This document shows positions 43,734-54,044 of a stretch of DNA of 64,000 bases, one piece after another (position 1 is the first letter of the stretch; the number at the start of each line of letters is the position of its first letter). Both the position numbers and the translations under genes were made by a program. Below the pieces are notes generated by a model. It was not told where the DNA came from. It worked only from the letters and a program-made list of their open reading frames with translations, and searched no databases. Source of the DNA: Mantamonas sphyraenae (lineage: Eukaryota; CRuMs; Mantamonadidae); contig JAPMXV010000008.1 in the NCBI GenBank assembly GCA_026936335.1, positions 124,001 through 188,000 on the forward strand, given 5' to 3'.

Positions 43734-45113
43734 TCACGACGCAATCTTGGATATCCATTCGTATGGGAGGGTGACCAGGGTCTCACGTGGCATGCGTTCG
43801 ATGCTCACGTCGGCCTTGAACTCGTCGACACGAAAGTCCAGCACCACTGCCGTCTGGCCGCGGTAGGGGCCATTGAGCACAAGCACACGCCCTCCTTTGG
43901 AAGGCAACACCGTCTCCAGATGGGATTGGTCCAACCTCAACACGTCTCCACTCTTCTTCATGCGCACCTCGGCCACGTAGTCGGACACCAGCTTCACCAC
44001 GGTGCCCTTCTTGTTGTAGTACTTCCCATCGGCCAACTCCTGGTTGGTCACCCGCACCTGTATACCACTGGCCACCCAATTGTCGCTTGTGTTCAGTCGT
44101 TCCTTCTTGGCCATGTCCTGCTGCACAATCTCCTCCAGTGCGCTCAGCTTCCGCTTCGTCCCTTTGTTGCCTCCCTGTGTGTTTGATGTCGACGTGCTCG
44201 TCGTGGTCGTGCTGCCATTGCTGCTGCTGCTACTGCTGCTACTGTTGCTGCTACTGCTGCTGCTGCCGTTCGTGTTGCTGTTGCGGTTGCTGGCGGCCTG
44301 GGCAAACACGTTGCGCTTGCCTTTGCTCACGCTGCTTCCACTGCTTCCACTGCTTCCACTGCTGCTACTGCCTGCTTCCCCACCGCCGAGGCTCATCGAA
44401 ATGTTCAATGGCTCGTCCAACGACACCTCCTGGGCCACAACCTTCTGCAGTTCCTCACCTTCCTCACCCTCGAGCTGCTGCCGGGCGCGCTCGATCTGTT
44501 GTTGCAGCAACCTGCGTTCCCTCAGCTCGTCTCCAACTGCCATCTTCTTCTTCTCCGCCTGGTGTTGCATGTGAGTGAGCAAGTGTGAGTGTGACATGTT
44601 TCTGCGTGGCACTGTTCCGTCGCGCACCGCAGCCACCACAGCCAAGGAACCTACCGCGCGTCGCAGTGCTTCCGGGTCGCGGTCGATGTATCGGATGAAC
44701 CAGCCCTTTTCCGTCTCCTCCACCACACACTGTCCGCTCTTGCCCAGATACTTTACAAACGAGCTCAGTGTGTGCCATTTGGTTGCATTCATGTGAACGT
44801 GTGTCCGATGTGCCACCACCTCGTTGTACACCGTGTTCGCGTTCACTCGTGCGTTCCGGTACCGCGTCGACACAATGCTCATGTACTCCTTTTCAAACTC
44901 CGACGAAAAGTCGTCCAGGAACTGTCCTGCGTTTTCCGAGAACAGCGACATCTGCCGCAGATGCGACTCGCTCTGCAGGTGGCACTTGAACCCGTTTGCG
45001 TCGCGGCACTGCTTCTGACACATCTGGCAGTAGAATTTGAGCTTCAACAGTCCTTTGGCCTTGATTTTCTTGCCAATGGCCTTGGCTGTCATTGTGCCGC
45101 CGCTCTTGCCCAT
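43734..45113 (-). CDS. KIN: KIN17 DNA/RNA-binding protein
   Basis: Exons 45113-44655 and 44558-43734; 427 residues. The 96-nt intron (GTAGGT...CCAG) is in phase and open, so an ORF caller would retain it. Splicing restores EALRRAAEKKKMAVGDELRE. Domains in order: a C2H2 zinc finger (FYCQMCQKQCRDANGFKCHL), the KIN17 winged helix (HMNATKWHTLSSFVKYLGKS, then CVVEETEKGWFIRYIDRDPE), a low-complexity Ser/Asn/Thr linker, and the C-terminal tandem SH3/KOW fold (VRVTNQELADGKYYNKKGTV, GGRVLVLNGPYRGQTAVVLD). KIN17 takes part in DNA replication/repair and pre-mRNA processing in the nucleus. Its stop is 81 bp from the CAP start, same strand. Confidence 0.93.
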   Translation of the reverse strand: MGKSGGTMTAKAIGKKIKAKGLLKLKFYCQMCQKQCRDANGFKCHLQSESHLRQMSLFSENAGQFLDDFSSEFEKEYMSIVSTRYRNARVNANTVYNEVVAHRTHVHMNATKWHTLSSFVKYLGKSGQCVVEETEKGWFIRYIDRDPEALRRAVGSLAVVAAVRDGTVPRRNMSHSHLLTHMQHQAEKKKMAVGDELRERRLLQQQIERARQQLEGEEGEELQKVVAQEVSLDEPLNISMSLGGGEAGSSSSGSSGSSGSSVSKGKRNVFAQAASNRNSNTNGSSSSSSNSSSSSSSSNGSTTTTSTSTSNTQGGNKGTKRKLSALEEIVQQDMAKKERLNTSDNWVASGIQVRVTNQELADGKYYNKKGTVVKLVSDYVAEVRMKKSGDVLRLDQSHLETVLPSKGGRVLVLNGPYRGQTAVVLDFRVDEFKADVSIERMPRETLVTLPYEWISKIAS

Positions 45114-45182
45114 AGTTGATGCACAGCAAGATGCGCCTACCCACAAAAAAAGTTTGGCCGTCAAGCGCAGCCGGAAACCCGT

Positions 45183-45788
45183 CTATTCACTCTTCCCCAG
45201 CTCTCCCGTGATGCCTTCCAACAGCTCCTTGCTGTCTTCTTCCGAAAGCTTGCCCGGGTTCCATCGGTAGCCTGCGCCGTCGCCCTCGACGCGCGGAATG
45301 ATGTGAAAGTGGACGTGGAACACAGCCTGACCTGCAACCTCGCCATTGTTCTGCGTGACGAGGGTGAGCAGCGGCCAGCGGGTGGAACACGCAGTGGTTA
45401 AACGCATGGCATCGGTGAGCGGCAGTGTGAGCGTGTGATTGGGCCTGTGCGGGGGAGCTCTGCAATCCAACACGCTTTCCCCTCTCTTCCGTTTCCCTCC
45501 TGCAAGCACATGGACGCACAAACGCACCTGCAGCAAGTTCCAGTGCTTGACGCCCGTAGTCTTGAGCACCGCCTTGGCAATGGTGGGCACGTTGGACATG
45601 ACCTTGCCCACCGTCTCGCCGTCCAGCTCGTCAAGCTGGGCTGCGCACTTTTTCGGGATCACCAGCGTGTGACCCTTGGCGATTGGGTTGATGTCCAGGA
45701 ACGCGTACGTGTCCTCGTCCTCGTACACCTTGTACGACGGGATGTCTCCGTTGATGATCTTGCAGAAGATGCAGTCGCTCGAGCTCAT
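45183..45788 (-). CDS. HINT1: HINT-family histidine triad nucleotide hydrolase
   Basis: Exons 45788-45528 and 45350-45183; 142 residues. It starts MSSSDCIFCKIINGDIPSYK, with CxxC zinc-site residues as in many HINT proteins, then LDINPIAKGHTLVIPKK and the catalytic triad HVHFHIIPR following QAVFHVHFH. HINT enzymes hydrolyse purine nucleoside phosphoramidates such as AMP-lysine. The splice joins NLLQ to NNGEVAGQAVF. No targeting peptide is seen, so it is probably cytosolic or nuclear. It ends 69 bp from the KIN17 start on the same strand. Confidence 0.93.
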   Translation of the reverse strand: MSSSDCIFCKIINGDIPSYKVYEDEDTYAFLDINPIAKGHTLVIPKKCAAQLDELDGETVGKVMSNVPTIAKAVLKTTGVKHWNLLQVRLCVHVLAGGKRKRGESVLDCRAPPHRPNHTLTLPLTDAMRLTTACSTRWPLLTLVTQNNGEVAGQAVFHVHFHIIPRVEGDGAGYRWNPGKLSEEDSKELLEGITGELGKSE

Positions 45789-45947
45789 GGTGGCGTGTTG
45801 GCAGCCCCTGGGCACCTGCCCTGCACGCAACACAACACCCACTGTTCGACTGTCGGCAACATGAAAGTGACGACGTACCCGAGAAAACATGGGACCGGGT
45901 GGCGACAGGTGTGAATGAGACTTGGTCGCGATGTCGCTTCATTTTCG

Positions 45948-48243
45948 TCAAATCAAACCGGCCTCGTTGTCATTGATGCGCGCCACCAACATGGCAGCCA
46001 CACGCACAACAAGGAAAAACACAGCAAAGTAGGTGAGCACATAATGACACAGGGGCATCAGCGGGTGCATGGGGCCTCCCGAGGGCAACGACCACCCCAC
46101 GGTGTCCCACAGCTCAAAGTTCATCGAGCCCGTCGCGGTGCCCTTGAGCAGCAACAAAAGGGTGAGCATTGTGCCCCACGGCGCAACTGCACGCAGAAAG
46201 GCGTCCAGCAAGCTAACCATGGCCGATTCGTAGCCGCGGTTGATGTTCAGCAACAGCTTCTTCTTCTCCGTGTCGTCCAACTTGTCCTTGCGGCTTGTCC
46301 ACACCTCGTTGAACATCAAGCAGGTGCGCAACATGTACGTTTCTGTGATCCACCGGCCTGCCACAATGTGCAGCACGCACAGGAGCACAAATAGCAGCCA
46401 GCGCAAACGCTCAAACGTGGCCTTGCTCATGATCGGGTTGGCTGCAGGCTTGCGTGGTACCTTGGGCACGACCAAGGGTGTGTTGCCACGTGCGTGTGCC
46501 GCCGCCTCTGCCGCCAGTTTGCTGTTGGTCGCCAACGCATCGTCCGCATCCAAGTTCACAAGCTGTCCGTTCTCGTCCAGCACCATGCCTCGTGCCCCCT
46601 TTGTCGCCTGCGAGGACGACGCACGCTGCGCCTCCTGAAACTGTTCCATGCTGTCTTCGTCGCCGCCGAATTCGTCCTGGTCCAACTCCAAGTCGTCCTC
46701 GGCGTCCTGCCCGTTTGCTTCCTGTTTTGCTGCACGTGCGTTTGCGTCCTCTTCGTCCTCCTCTTCCTCGTCGTCATCCACATCTTTGCTGTCCAGCGCT
46801 TGCTTCTGCTGCTCAGCCTTCAGGGCTTCTGTGGTATCGCCCTGCTCGTCGTTGTTCTGGTACGCTTCCCAGGCTGCGGTGGCCTCGGGATCGTCCACTA
46901 TGTGATCTGCAATGAGAGGAGATGCAAACAGTGCAAGGAGAAGGAAGGGAGCGGCACGCTGGACCGTGTGAAAGACACGACGAACAAGATAGCGCCACTC
47001 CGAAAGCTTGGAGCTGATCTCCATGCTCTGGCGCAGCCTGCGCTCCTCGCTGACCAGGTGAAAGGTGAGCAGGGCACCGAAAATACCTGCACACACATGA
47101 ATGCCAATCTGAAAGTAGGTGCGTGCAGATGCGGGCGTGAGGAGGATCTGTGCGGCTGCGCGGCTGCTTCCTCCGTCGTTTCCTGGTTGATTTGTCGCAT
47201 GACGTTGCCATACCAGGCGTTGATGAGCTGTGCAATCACCTCAGGTTTGGCTTCCAGACGGGTCATGACCGGGAACAGGAAGTGCAGGAGGAAGAAGGAC
47301 AAAGGGAAGCAGACAAGCATGCCAGCGTACGCCAGATACGCAGGATAGCTGTTCAGGCCAGAGCGAGTGTACACCTGAGTCGCATCACGTGGCGTGTCAG
47401 CGATCACCCGTTGTGCATTGGGATGGACAAACACGTACCTGCATGAGCGGATTGACAAGGAGCATGATCACAGCAAAGCCAAACCACAGTACAAAGACGC
47501 CCGTGACGCGGTTGGAACCACCCATGGAGAAGCAAAGGAGCATGATGGCCACAAACACGACCACATACTGCACAGTGCGAAACTCCAAGCTGTACTCGAG
47601 CAGGCTTGCGTTTTCCCACCTCTGGACACACGAAACGTTTTGTCAGCGGCTGCACACATAGACATGACACACACACACATACACACGCACACCAACGAGG
47701 GCACTTTGTGGTGGAGTATGACACGTACAAGTACTGCGTCCTCGGCAGGGAAGTTTTCGGGAAAGTCGATCGGAGCAGAGCTGCGGTGATCAGACAAGGT
47801 CCGTGTCAGCGGTGGATGGACACACGGTGTGCGTGGCGCAAACGGGTGTATGGAAAGACCAGCGGGCAGACGTGGGAAGGAGGGAAGGGATCAATGTGGG
47901 GCATGTGTGTGTGTGTAGATGGGCAGAATCACGGACCGATTGTTGTTGCGCTTTCGCGCGTTGCCCTTGAGCGCGCCGCCAATGCCGTACTTTTCGTTGT
48001 ACTGCTGGATGACCTTTTCCAGACGCGCTGTATTAACACGGAAGGAGTGCAAACTGCAGGTGGGATGGTTATGGTCAAGGGGAGGCGGCGTGTCAGGAGC
48101 CAGAGTGTGGCATGTGTGCGAGCGATGCCTCTTGTGACCACCTACCCTCCCAGCAACAGGCCAGTCCAGCTGACCCATGTGTCCAGGCGCGACAAGACAA
48201 AGAACACAAGCAGGGCAAGAAGGACGACGGTCCACCAGTCCAT
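45948..48243 (-). CDS. TMEM161: TMEM161-family multipass membrane protein (frameshift)
   Basis: Exons 48243-48146, 48053-47937, 47780-47729, 47621-47439 and 47374-45948; about 625 residues (human TMEM161A/B ~480). It starts MDWWTVVLLALLVFFVLSRL, and HSFRVNTARLEKVIQQYNEK follows. The core matches TMEM161: EDAVLRWENASLLEYSLEFR, IFGALLTFHLVSEERRLRQS, LFVLLCVLHIVAGRWITETY and a final EKKKLLLNINRGYESAMVSL. About 8-9 membrane helices are visible. An acidic loop of about 120 residues (DDDEEEEDEEDANARAAKQE) enlarges it. The donor of exon 2 (GTCCGT) is atypical. The frame breaks at about 47155-47165, where GCAGCCGCGCAGCC appears to carry an extra GC pair. Function in the family is poorly known (cardiac rhythm genetics in vertebrates). 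Confidence 0.8.
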
Positions 48244-48306
48244 GTTGGGTGCTTGCGAGTGGTCTGCTGGTATTTGCGCTGCTCAAACCAACGCACACAA
48301 CCGCAC
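48244..48306. promoter_or_regulatory. Bidirectional promoter, TMEM161 / DNAI3
   Basis: A 63-bp spacer between divergent starts with GTTGGG at one edge and AAACCAACGC near the other, so the CCAAC element occurs once on each strand. Confidence 0.45.
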
Positions 48307-51300
48307 ATGTCGACGCTGGCAATTCCTGTGGCGCAGCCCGAACGTGCACCAAGCAGTGGGGACGGTGAGGAGGAAGATGCCGTGGCACTGGCTGGCTCAA
48401 ACGCGCAGGACGACGATCTCCGCGTCGGAGACCCGCGTGGCGACCGTGACAACAATGACGAAGACGACGGTGCCAACGGCAACCAAGACAACGAGGGTGA
48501 CAATGAAGACGCATACGCTGGCGAAGAGGCAGGCGAGGAGGATGGAGAGGAGGGCGAGGAGGGCGAGGAGGAGGAGGAAGACCTGGAACCGCCCGAGGGT
48601 CTGGAGCCGTTGTACATCACAGAGGCGACGGCACGCAAGTTTGAGATCATGCCAGAGGAAGATGTGACCGAGGAGCAGCGCTGGGTGTATGTGCAAAAGA
48701 GCGACATGCTGGCAGACATCAAGGAACGCGGCGTCGTTTCTGATTTCCACCCGTTGCGTTCGTTGATTGTGGTACGTTGCTGCGCCCGTGAGCCCCGGGG
48801 AGGGATGTGTAGAAGATATGCGTTCATGTCGGGGCTGTGTCATGCGTCGCGTCGGGCTGTGGTTGTGTGTATGCATGTGTACAGTGCATGTGGGTGAGGG
48901 TGGGACGAAGCAAGCTGACCAACGTCTTTTTCGCGCCAACGCAGGACACGGAGCTGGAGGCTCTGCTGGTGGTGTGGGACCCCAGCGAACAGTACGATGA
49001 CCCGCGTATGGAGCAAAAGGCCAATTTCTTCATGTAAGTGACGGCACCACGCGTGCGTTTGGTGGGCGAGAAAGGGAGAAACGCAGCTGACCCGAGGCTG
49101 GTGTTCGCAATCAACCACAGTTGCTTCTCGGCAGAGGCAGCAGAAGCTGTGCTGAACCCTCCCAAGGACAAGGAGGAGGAGGAGGAGGAGGACATTGTCA
49201 TTGTGCCTGTGGAGGACCTGCCGCGAAAGCCGTGGGTGTCGCTGGGCTCCGAGGCCGAGGTGGACGAACTCACCGTGCGTGACACGCGTCCCAAGCTCAA
49301 GCTGAACATCACACGGAAGCGCAAGTACTTTGGGCAGTCGTTCAAACTGCAGGACCGCGATGCGTCGGATTCGGTCGTGGAATGCCGCAAGTTTAAGGAT
49401 CCGCGCTTTTCCATTTACTACCGGGAGCACGACAAGGCGGTGCAGGCGGTGCCAGAGACCAGCGATTCACACACACAAACCACATGGTTCAAGAAGCGCA
49501 ATGCAGCTCGCCAGTACGAGCCGCAGGACATGGACGAGGACGAAAAGCACAAGATCATCCACGACGACGGCGAGTTCCACCAGTTTCTGGACCAGATCCG
49601 GCCGCGCTACATGCATGCGCTGCAGCAGAATCTGGCTGCCAACCTGTTCCGCGACGACTATGGCGAACTGGCCGAGGAGGATGGCCCGCTTGCCAACAAG
49701 ACGGAGAACGAGCTCAGCGAAGTGCAGCCGTTCACAGACATCAAGTACAGCAAGAACAAGACCATCAACTGCGTGGAATGGGACGCGACCAATGGCAGTG
49801 AGTTGAAGAGGGAGAGAGGGATGACGAAGGAGAAACCGTGATGGCAACTGACCTCCGTGTGTCGCAGATGTGGTTGCGTTCTCATGCACAGAAAAGAAGA
49901 GCCTGGAAGAGAGGATCGACGAAAGCGGCAAGGTGCAGCAGTCGGAGATCCTCATCTGGGACTTTGCTGACCCCATCCATCCGCAGTACATTTTGGAGGC
50001 ACCAGGCAACCTGACAGTGTTCCGCATGAATCCTGTGAACCCAAAGGTGATTGTGGGCGGCCTGTTGAGCGGGCAGGTGGTGTACTGGGACCTGGACGGG
50101 GTGGAAAAGGGCCGGGGCCGTGGACGGGAAGGGGAGTTTGGCAACGCGTTTGGCCACACGGATGAGAGCAAGACACATTCGCGCAAGGTGCGTTACCAGG
50201 TTGTGTCGTCGATCGACTGGAGCCACAAGATGGCGGTGACGGACCTTCAGTGGCTGCCTTCGGACATGGTGATGGATGTGAACGGAGTGCTGCTCAAGAA
50301 CCCGGGAGACAACCGGGTGCCGGACGCAGAGCAGGTGGACAAGGACAGGCGCAATAGCTACCGACGCATCAAACACCACAAGTTGGAGCCGCTGCCGGGA
50401 CAGGAGGTGAACCAGTTTGTGAGTGTGGGCGTGGATGGTGACCTGATGTACTGGGACGTGCGGTTCAACAAGGAGATCAAGCGGATGGACAACATCTGGC
50501 AGCCGATCTATATCATGCCGTTGATGCGTGTGGATGGTTCCGGGATGAAGCTGCGCGGCCTTCGTTGCTCGCTGGGCAACCTGCCGCCGGAAACGGACAA
50601 GTCGAGCCGCTGCCTGGTGTCGACTGAGGACGGCGAGGTGCTGTATGTGGAGGTAGCACACCGAGTGCGAGAGCCCGAGATGATGACAGAGGGCGGGGGC
50701 ACGGTCAAGATTGGCACGCCGATGATTGTGACGACCGAGGACGGGGACGGTCACGGGGAAGAGGGAAGCGGAGGCGACGAGTACGAAGACCACAGCACGG
50801 CGACGGTGACGAGCACGAGCAGTGGCAGTGCATCGCTGGGCAACCAGCGGTTGACACTGAAGCGGGAGATGGAAGGCGGGCAGGGCAAGACGACAAACCA
50901 TCTGAAGGGCATGAACGTGAACCTGACGCTGGAGGCGCACGTGGGCCCTGTGTCAGTGTTGGAGAGGTCGCCCTTCTTTTCAGAGGTGTTTCTGACGGGC
51001 GGCGAGTGGAGCTTTGGTGTGTGGCAATGGGGCGTGATGGAGCCGCTGCTCAAGAGCTCGTACGGCAAGTCGCACGTGACGTCGGCGACGTGGAGCCCGT
51101 CGCGGCCGGCTGTGTTTTTCATTGGACGCAGCGATGGCGACGTGGAGATGTGGGATCTGCTGGACCGGTCGCACGAGCCGTCGATGCGCCAGAACCTGTT
51201 TTCGAACCCGGTGACCGTGCTGAAGTTCCAAAAGGTGCCTGTATCCCACCGCCGCGGCCACGAGCAGTTTCTGCTGGCAGTTGGGGACGAGTTTGGCTCG

Positions 51301-51780
51301 CTGCACATCATGGAGGTGCCGCGCAACCTGCAACGACGCGTGCATCATGAAATCTCGCTGATGGCGCAGTACTTTGAGCGCGAGGTGCACCGTATCGAGT
51401 ATGCGCAGCAAAGACGCAAGGTTCGTGAGGAGGAGCACCACAAGCAGCAGGTGCGTGCGGCCAAGGCAAGGCTGGACGAGGAGCAACGGCTGGCGGCCGA
51501 GCAGGCGGACAATTGGTACGACGACGACGAAGAGTATGAGGAGGAAGAAGAGGACGAACGGGCTGCGGCAAGTGGCTCATTGCTCATGAGTGCCGAGGAA
51601 ATGGCCGCCGAGGAGGAGTACCGTGCCATGGAGCAGGAGTTCCGCAGGCAGTACGGCATGGCCAGCGCAAGCATCGCTCGCTCCTCGCAGAACCTGCATT
51701 CCATGCGCAGCCTGCCCATTGAAGAGGGAGAACTGAGCAGCGACGAGGAGGACGAGGAGGACGAGGCTCTGGGGATGTGA
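48307..51780 (+). CDS. DNAI3: Axonemal inner-arm dynein intermediate chain (DNAI3/WDR63/IC140)
   Basis: Exons 48307-48771, 48945-49033, 49121-49797 and 49868-51780; about 1,047 residues (human WDR63 ~890). The acceptor at 49119-49120 is chosen because it gives NFFICFSAEAAEAVLNPPKD. An acidic N-terminus (EEEEEDLEPPEGLEPLYITE) precedes the family core. WD repeats start at about residue 440: NPKVIVGGLLSGQVVYWDLD, FVSVGVDGDLMYWDVRFNKE, FLTGGEWSFGVWQW and FFIGRSDGDVEMWDLLDR. The C-terminus is a Glu-rich coiled coil. WDR63/IC140 is an intermediate chain of inner dynein arm f/I1 and is needed for ciliary beating, so the organism has a motile flagellum. The sequence lacks any frame break. Confidence 0.9.
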
Positions 51781-52277
51781 ACGATGGGAGCATGAGAGCG
51801 GCGAGGTTCGGGTCCGCCAGAGGAGGCAAAAAATTCGATCACCCAATGTAGGTGTTCATGTGACGTGGTAGAGTGAAATGAGGCACAGGATGAGGTTTGG
51901 ACGGGTGTTGCGAGGTGCATGGTGGGGTCTGTTGGTGCATGGGACCTTTGGCCGTCGAGACGTTTCTGAGCGGAAAAACCCAGAACGGGCAAAGCATCCG
52001 GAATCGTGCCCTCGGGGACGGACGGAAGCAGACACAAAGGCCCGCAACAGACGGAGACGTAGTGGTCGTATGGGAATAGGTGCATGAGGCGGTGGACGTG
52101 GCCATATGTGGCCATAGATGGAAGCTAGGCCCGTGTGAACAAGAGTTTGGGTTTGCGGCGGGTTTCCACCGCCCCTTTTTTTTCCTGTGCGCCGGGTTTT
52201 CGTAGCGGCCTGGGAACGGCAGAGAAGAGGAGAGGGGGCACTGACACGGTTCTTTGGCGCCTTGTGTGTTTGTACAG
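51781..52277. other. Intergenic region with short repeats
   Basis: The 497 bp between the DNAI3 stop and the GLG1-like ATG. It holds a direct repeat GTGGCCATA (about 52098 and 52108) and a T-run (CCCCTTTTTTTTCC, 52172). TTTGTACAG directly before the ATG resembles a splice acceptor, so a 5'UTR intron is possible. No coding sequence is convincing on either strand. Confidence 0.5.
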
Positions 52278-54020
52278 ATGAAGCAGGGCATTATTGTGAT
52301 TCTCATGCTGCTTACGGCGATGGTTATGTGCGAGGATTCCCAGCCGGCTCCGGCGGGAACTCAGCCGACCGACGCCACACCCACCGATGGGCAGACCGCC
52401 GCTGACAAGGCTGCCGCCGACCAGGCTGCTGCCGACAAGGCTGCCGCTGACAAGGCTGCCGCTGACAAGGCTGCCGCTGACAAGGCTGCTGCCGACAAGG
52501 CCGCTGCTGACAAGGCTGCCGCTGACAAGGCCGCTGCCGACAAGGCCGCCGCTGACAAGGCCGCCGATGAGGTTGCTGACAAGTGCATGCGTCTGGCTCG
52601 TGGCACCGACGTGCCCACGCTGCTGAGCACGTGCACAGAGGCAGCCAAGAACTGCGGCAAGGACATCAAGACGCTTTGCCACGACACCAAGGTGCCGATC
52701 ATGCGCTGCATGCACCACAACCACGCCAAGGTGTCGCAGGGCTGCAAGGACTGGGCCTCCAAGATGATGGAGGAGCGTTTCGCCAAGAAGATGCCGTCGT
52801 GTGTGGCGGACCAGAAGAAGCTGTGCCCCACGGCCAAGCACCACGAGCGCTGGCGCTGCATGCACCAGCACCACGACAAGCTGTCCGAGGCTTGCAAGAA
52901 GGAACTGCGTGCAGCACGCACGGCCCGCCTGGGCAAGTGCGCCGCCGACGCCGACAAGTTCTGCGAGAAGGTGCGCCCGGGCCACGGCCAAATCATGCGC
53001 TGCCTGCGCATGAACCGCCACAAGCTGTCCGCAGACTGCCAGGAGCAGATGTGCGGTCCCATCTTTGGCAAGTGCTGCACGGACATCAAGAAGCTGTGCA
53101 GCCAGCCGCAGGCCAAGCCCGTGGCCAAGCTGACGCCAGGTCACAAGCAGGGCGACGACGACGAGTTTGAGGACTCGGTCAAGCCCGTGGAAGGCGACAA
53201 GCAGAACGCAAAGCACTGGCGCAACCACCGCCGCGGCGGCAAGCACCACGAGAAGCACGGCCGCCCGCACCATGGACGCCCGCATCACGGCCGCCCCTCG
53301 GGCAACCTCGGCATGGTGCGCGAGACACCCGTGCAGCGCTTCCACCGCCGTCACCAGGCTGTGCTGCGTTGCTTGGCTGTGAACCGACTCAAGCTGTCGC
53401 AGGACTGCCAGGCCCAGATGCAGAAGCAGGATGGACACTTTGAGCTGCCCGGCGCCGCCGAGGTGGAGGACCAGGACCACGAACAGCGCAACGACAAGGT
53501 GGAGCCCCTGCCGCATGGAGGTCACCACCATGGCAACCACGGCATTGGCGGCCTTATCGGTCTGATTGTCTTTGTGGTCATGCTGGCCTCGTTCTTCTTC
53601 TGCTGCTGCCGCTGCATGCGCCGCACCTGCAAGCGTCGCTGCGGTTCCAAGTCGTGCTCCGCAAACACTTTCCCTGGCCAGAAGTATGCTCAGGTGCCCC
53701 AGAGCGAGGGCGACGTGGAGATGCAGCACGTGGCCTACGCCACAGCTGTGCCCGTCGACCAGCAGGCTCAGGCTTCCAACCTGCCCATGGCCACCGCCGT
53801 GCCCATGACCCACTACGCACCGCAGGCTCCGGCACAGGCCCAGCTTGCTCCGGCACATGGCCAGGTCCAGCAACACGCTCCCCAGCAGGGTCAGCGCGCC
53901 GTTCCCACCGTCGTCGCCGTGCCGTACAACATGACTGGTGCCAAGGCCCAGCCGGTCATTGGCGAGTACCACAACGTCCAGCTGTACGCCCCTGGCCAGC
54001 AGCAGGTCTACCGTGCCTGA
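52278..54020 (+). CDS. GLG1-like Cys-rich repeat type I membrane protein
   Basis: An intronless gene of 580 residues. A signal peptide (MKQGIIVILMLLTAMVMC) is followed by about eleven (A)AADK repeats, then four to five Cys-rich repeats of the GLG1/ESL-1 (cysteine-rich FGF receptor) type: NCGKDIKTLCHDTKVPIMRC with HHNHAKVSQGC, then SCVADQKKLCPTA with MHQHHDKLSEAC, and KCAADADKFCEKVRPGHGQI with NRHKLSADC. A His/Arg/Gly-rich stretch (HGRPHHGRPHHGRP) and one half-repeat precede a membrane helix (GGLIGLIVFVVMLASFFF) with a Cys cluster at its cytosolic edge that may be palmitoylated. The tail is Gln/Ala/Pro-rich. In animals GLG1 is a Golgi protein. Convergent with INTS2 (24 bp). Confidence 0.8.
   Translation: MKQGIIVILMLLTAMVMCEDSQPAPAGTQPTDATPTDGQTAADKAAADQAAADKAAADKAAADKAAADKAAADKAAADKAAADKAAADKAAADKAADEVADKCMRLARGTDVPTLLSTCTEAAKNCGKDIKTLCHDTKVPIMRCMHHNHAKVSQGCKDWASKMMEERFAKKMPSCVADQKKLCPTAKHHERWRCMHQHHDKLSEACKKELRAARTARLGKCAADADKFCEKVRPGHGQIMRCLRMNRHKLSADCQEQMCGPIFGKCCTDIKKLCSQPQAKPVAKLTPGHKQGDDDEFEDSVKPVEGDKQNAKHWRNHRRGGKHHEKHGRPHHGRPHHGRPSGNLGMVRETPVQRFHRRHQAVLRCLAVNRLKLSQDCQAQMQKQDGHFELPGAAEVEDQDHEQRNDKVEPLPHGGHHHGNHGIGGLIGLIVFVVMLASFFFCCCRCMRRTCKRRCGSKSCSANTFPGQKYAQVPQSEGDVEMQHVAYATAVPVDQQAQASNLPMATAVPMTHYAPQAPAQAQLAPAHGQVQQHAPQQGQRAVPTVVAVPYNMTGAKAQPVIGEYHNVQLYAPGQQQVYRA
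52397..52568 (+). repeat. 15-bp coding repeat, AADKA units
   Basis: Eleven to twelve near-perfect 15-bp units (GCTGACAAGGCTGCC type) encode alternating Ala-Ala-Asp-Lys-Ala. One unit reads DQ instead of DK. Synonymous GCC/GCT differences show some drift. Confidence 0.9.
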
Positions 54021-54044
54021 AATGTACATTTTGCTCGCTACACA

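Noticed and set aside
44559-44654. An insertion in KIN17 (GSLAVVAAVRDGTVPRR)
   Set aside because: It is an in-phase intron that happens to be open; removing it restores the conserved KIN17 sequence.
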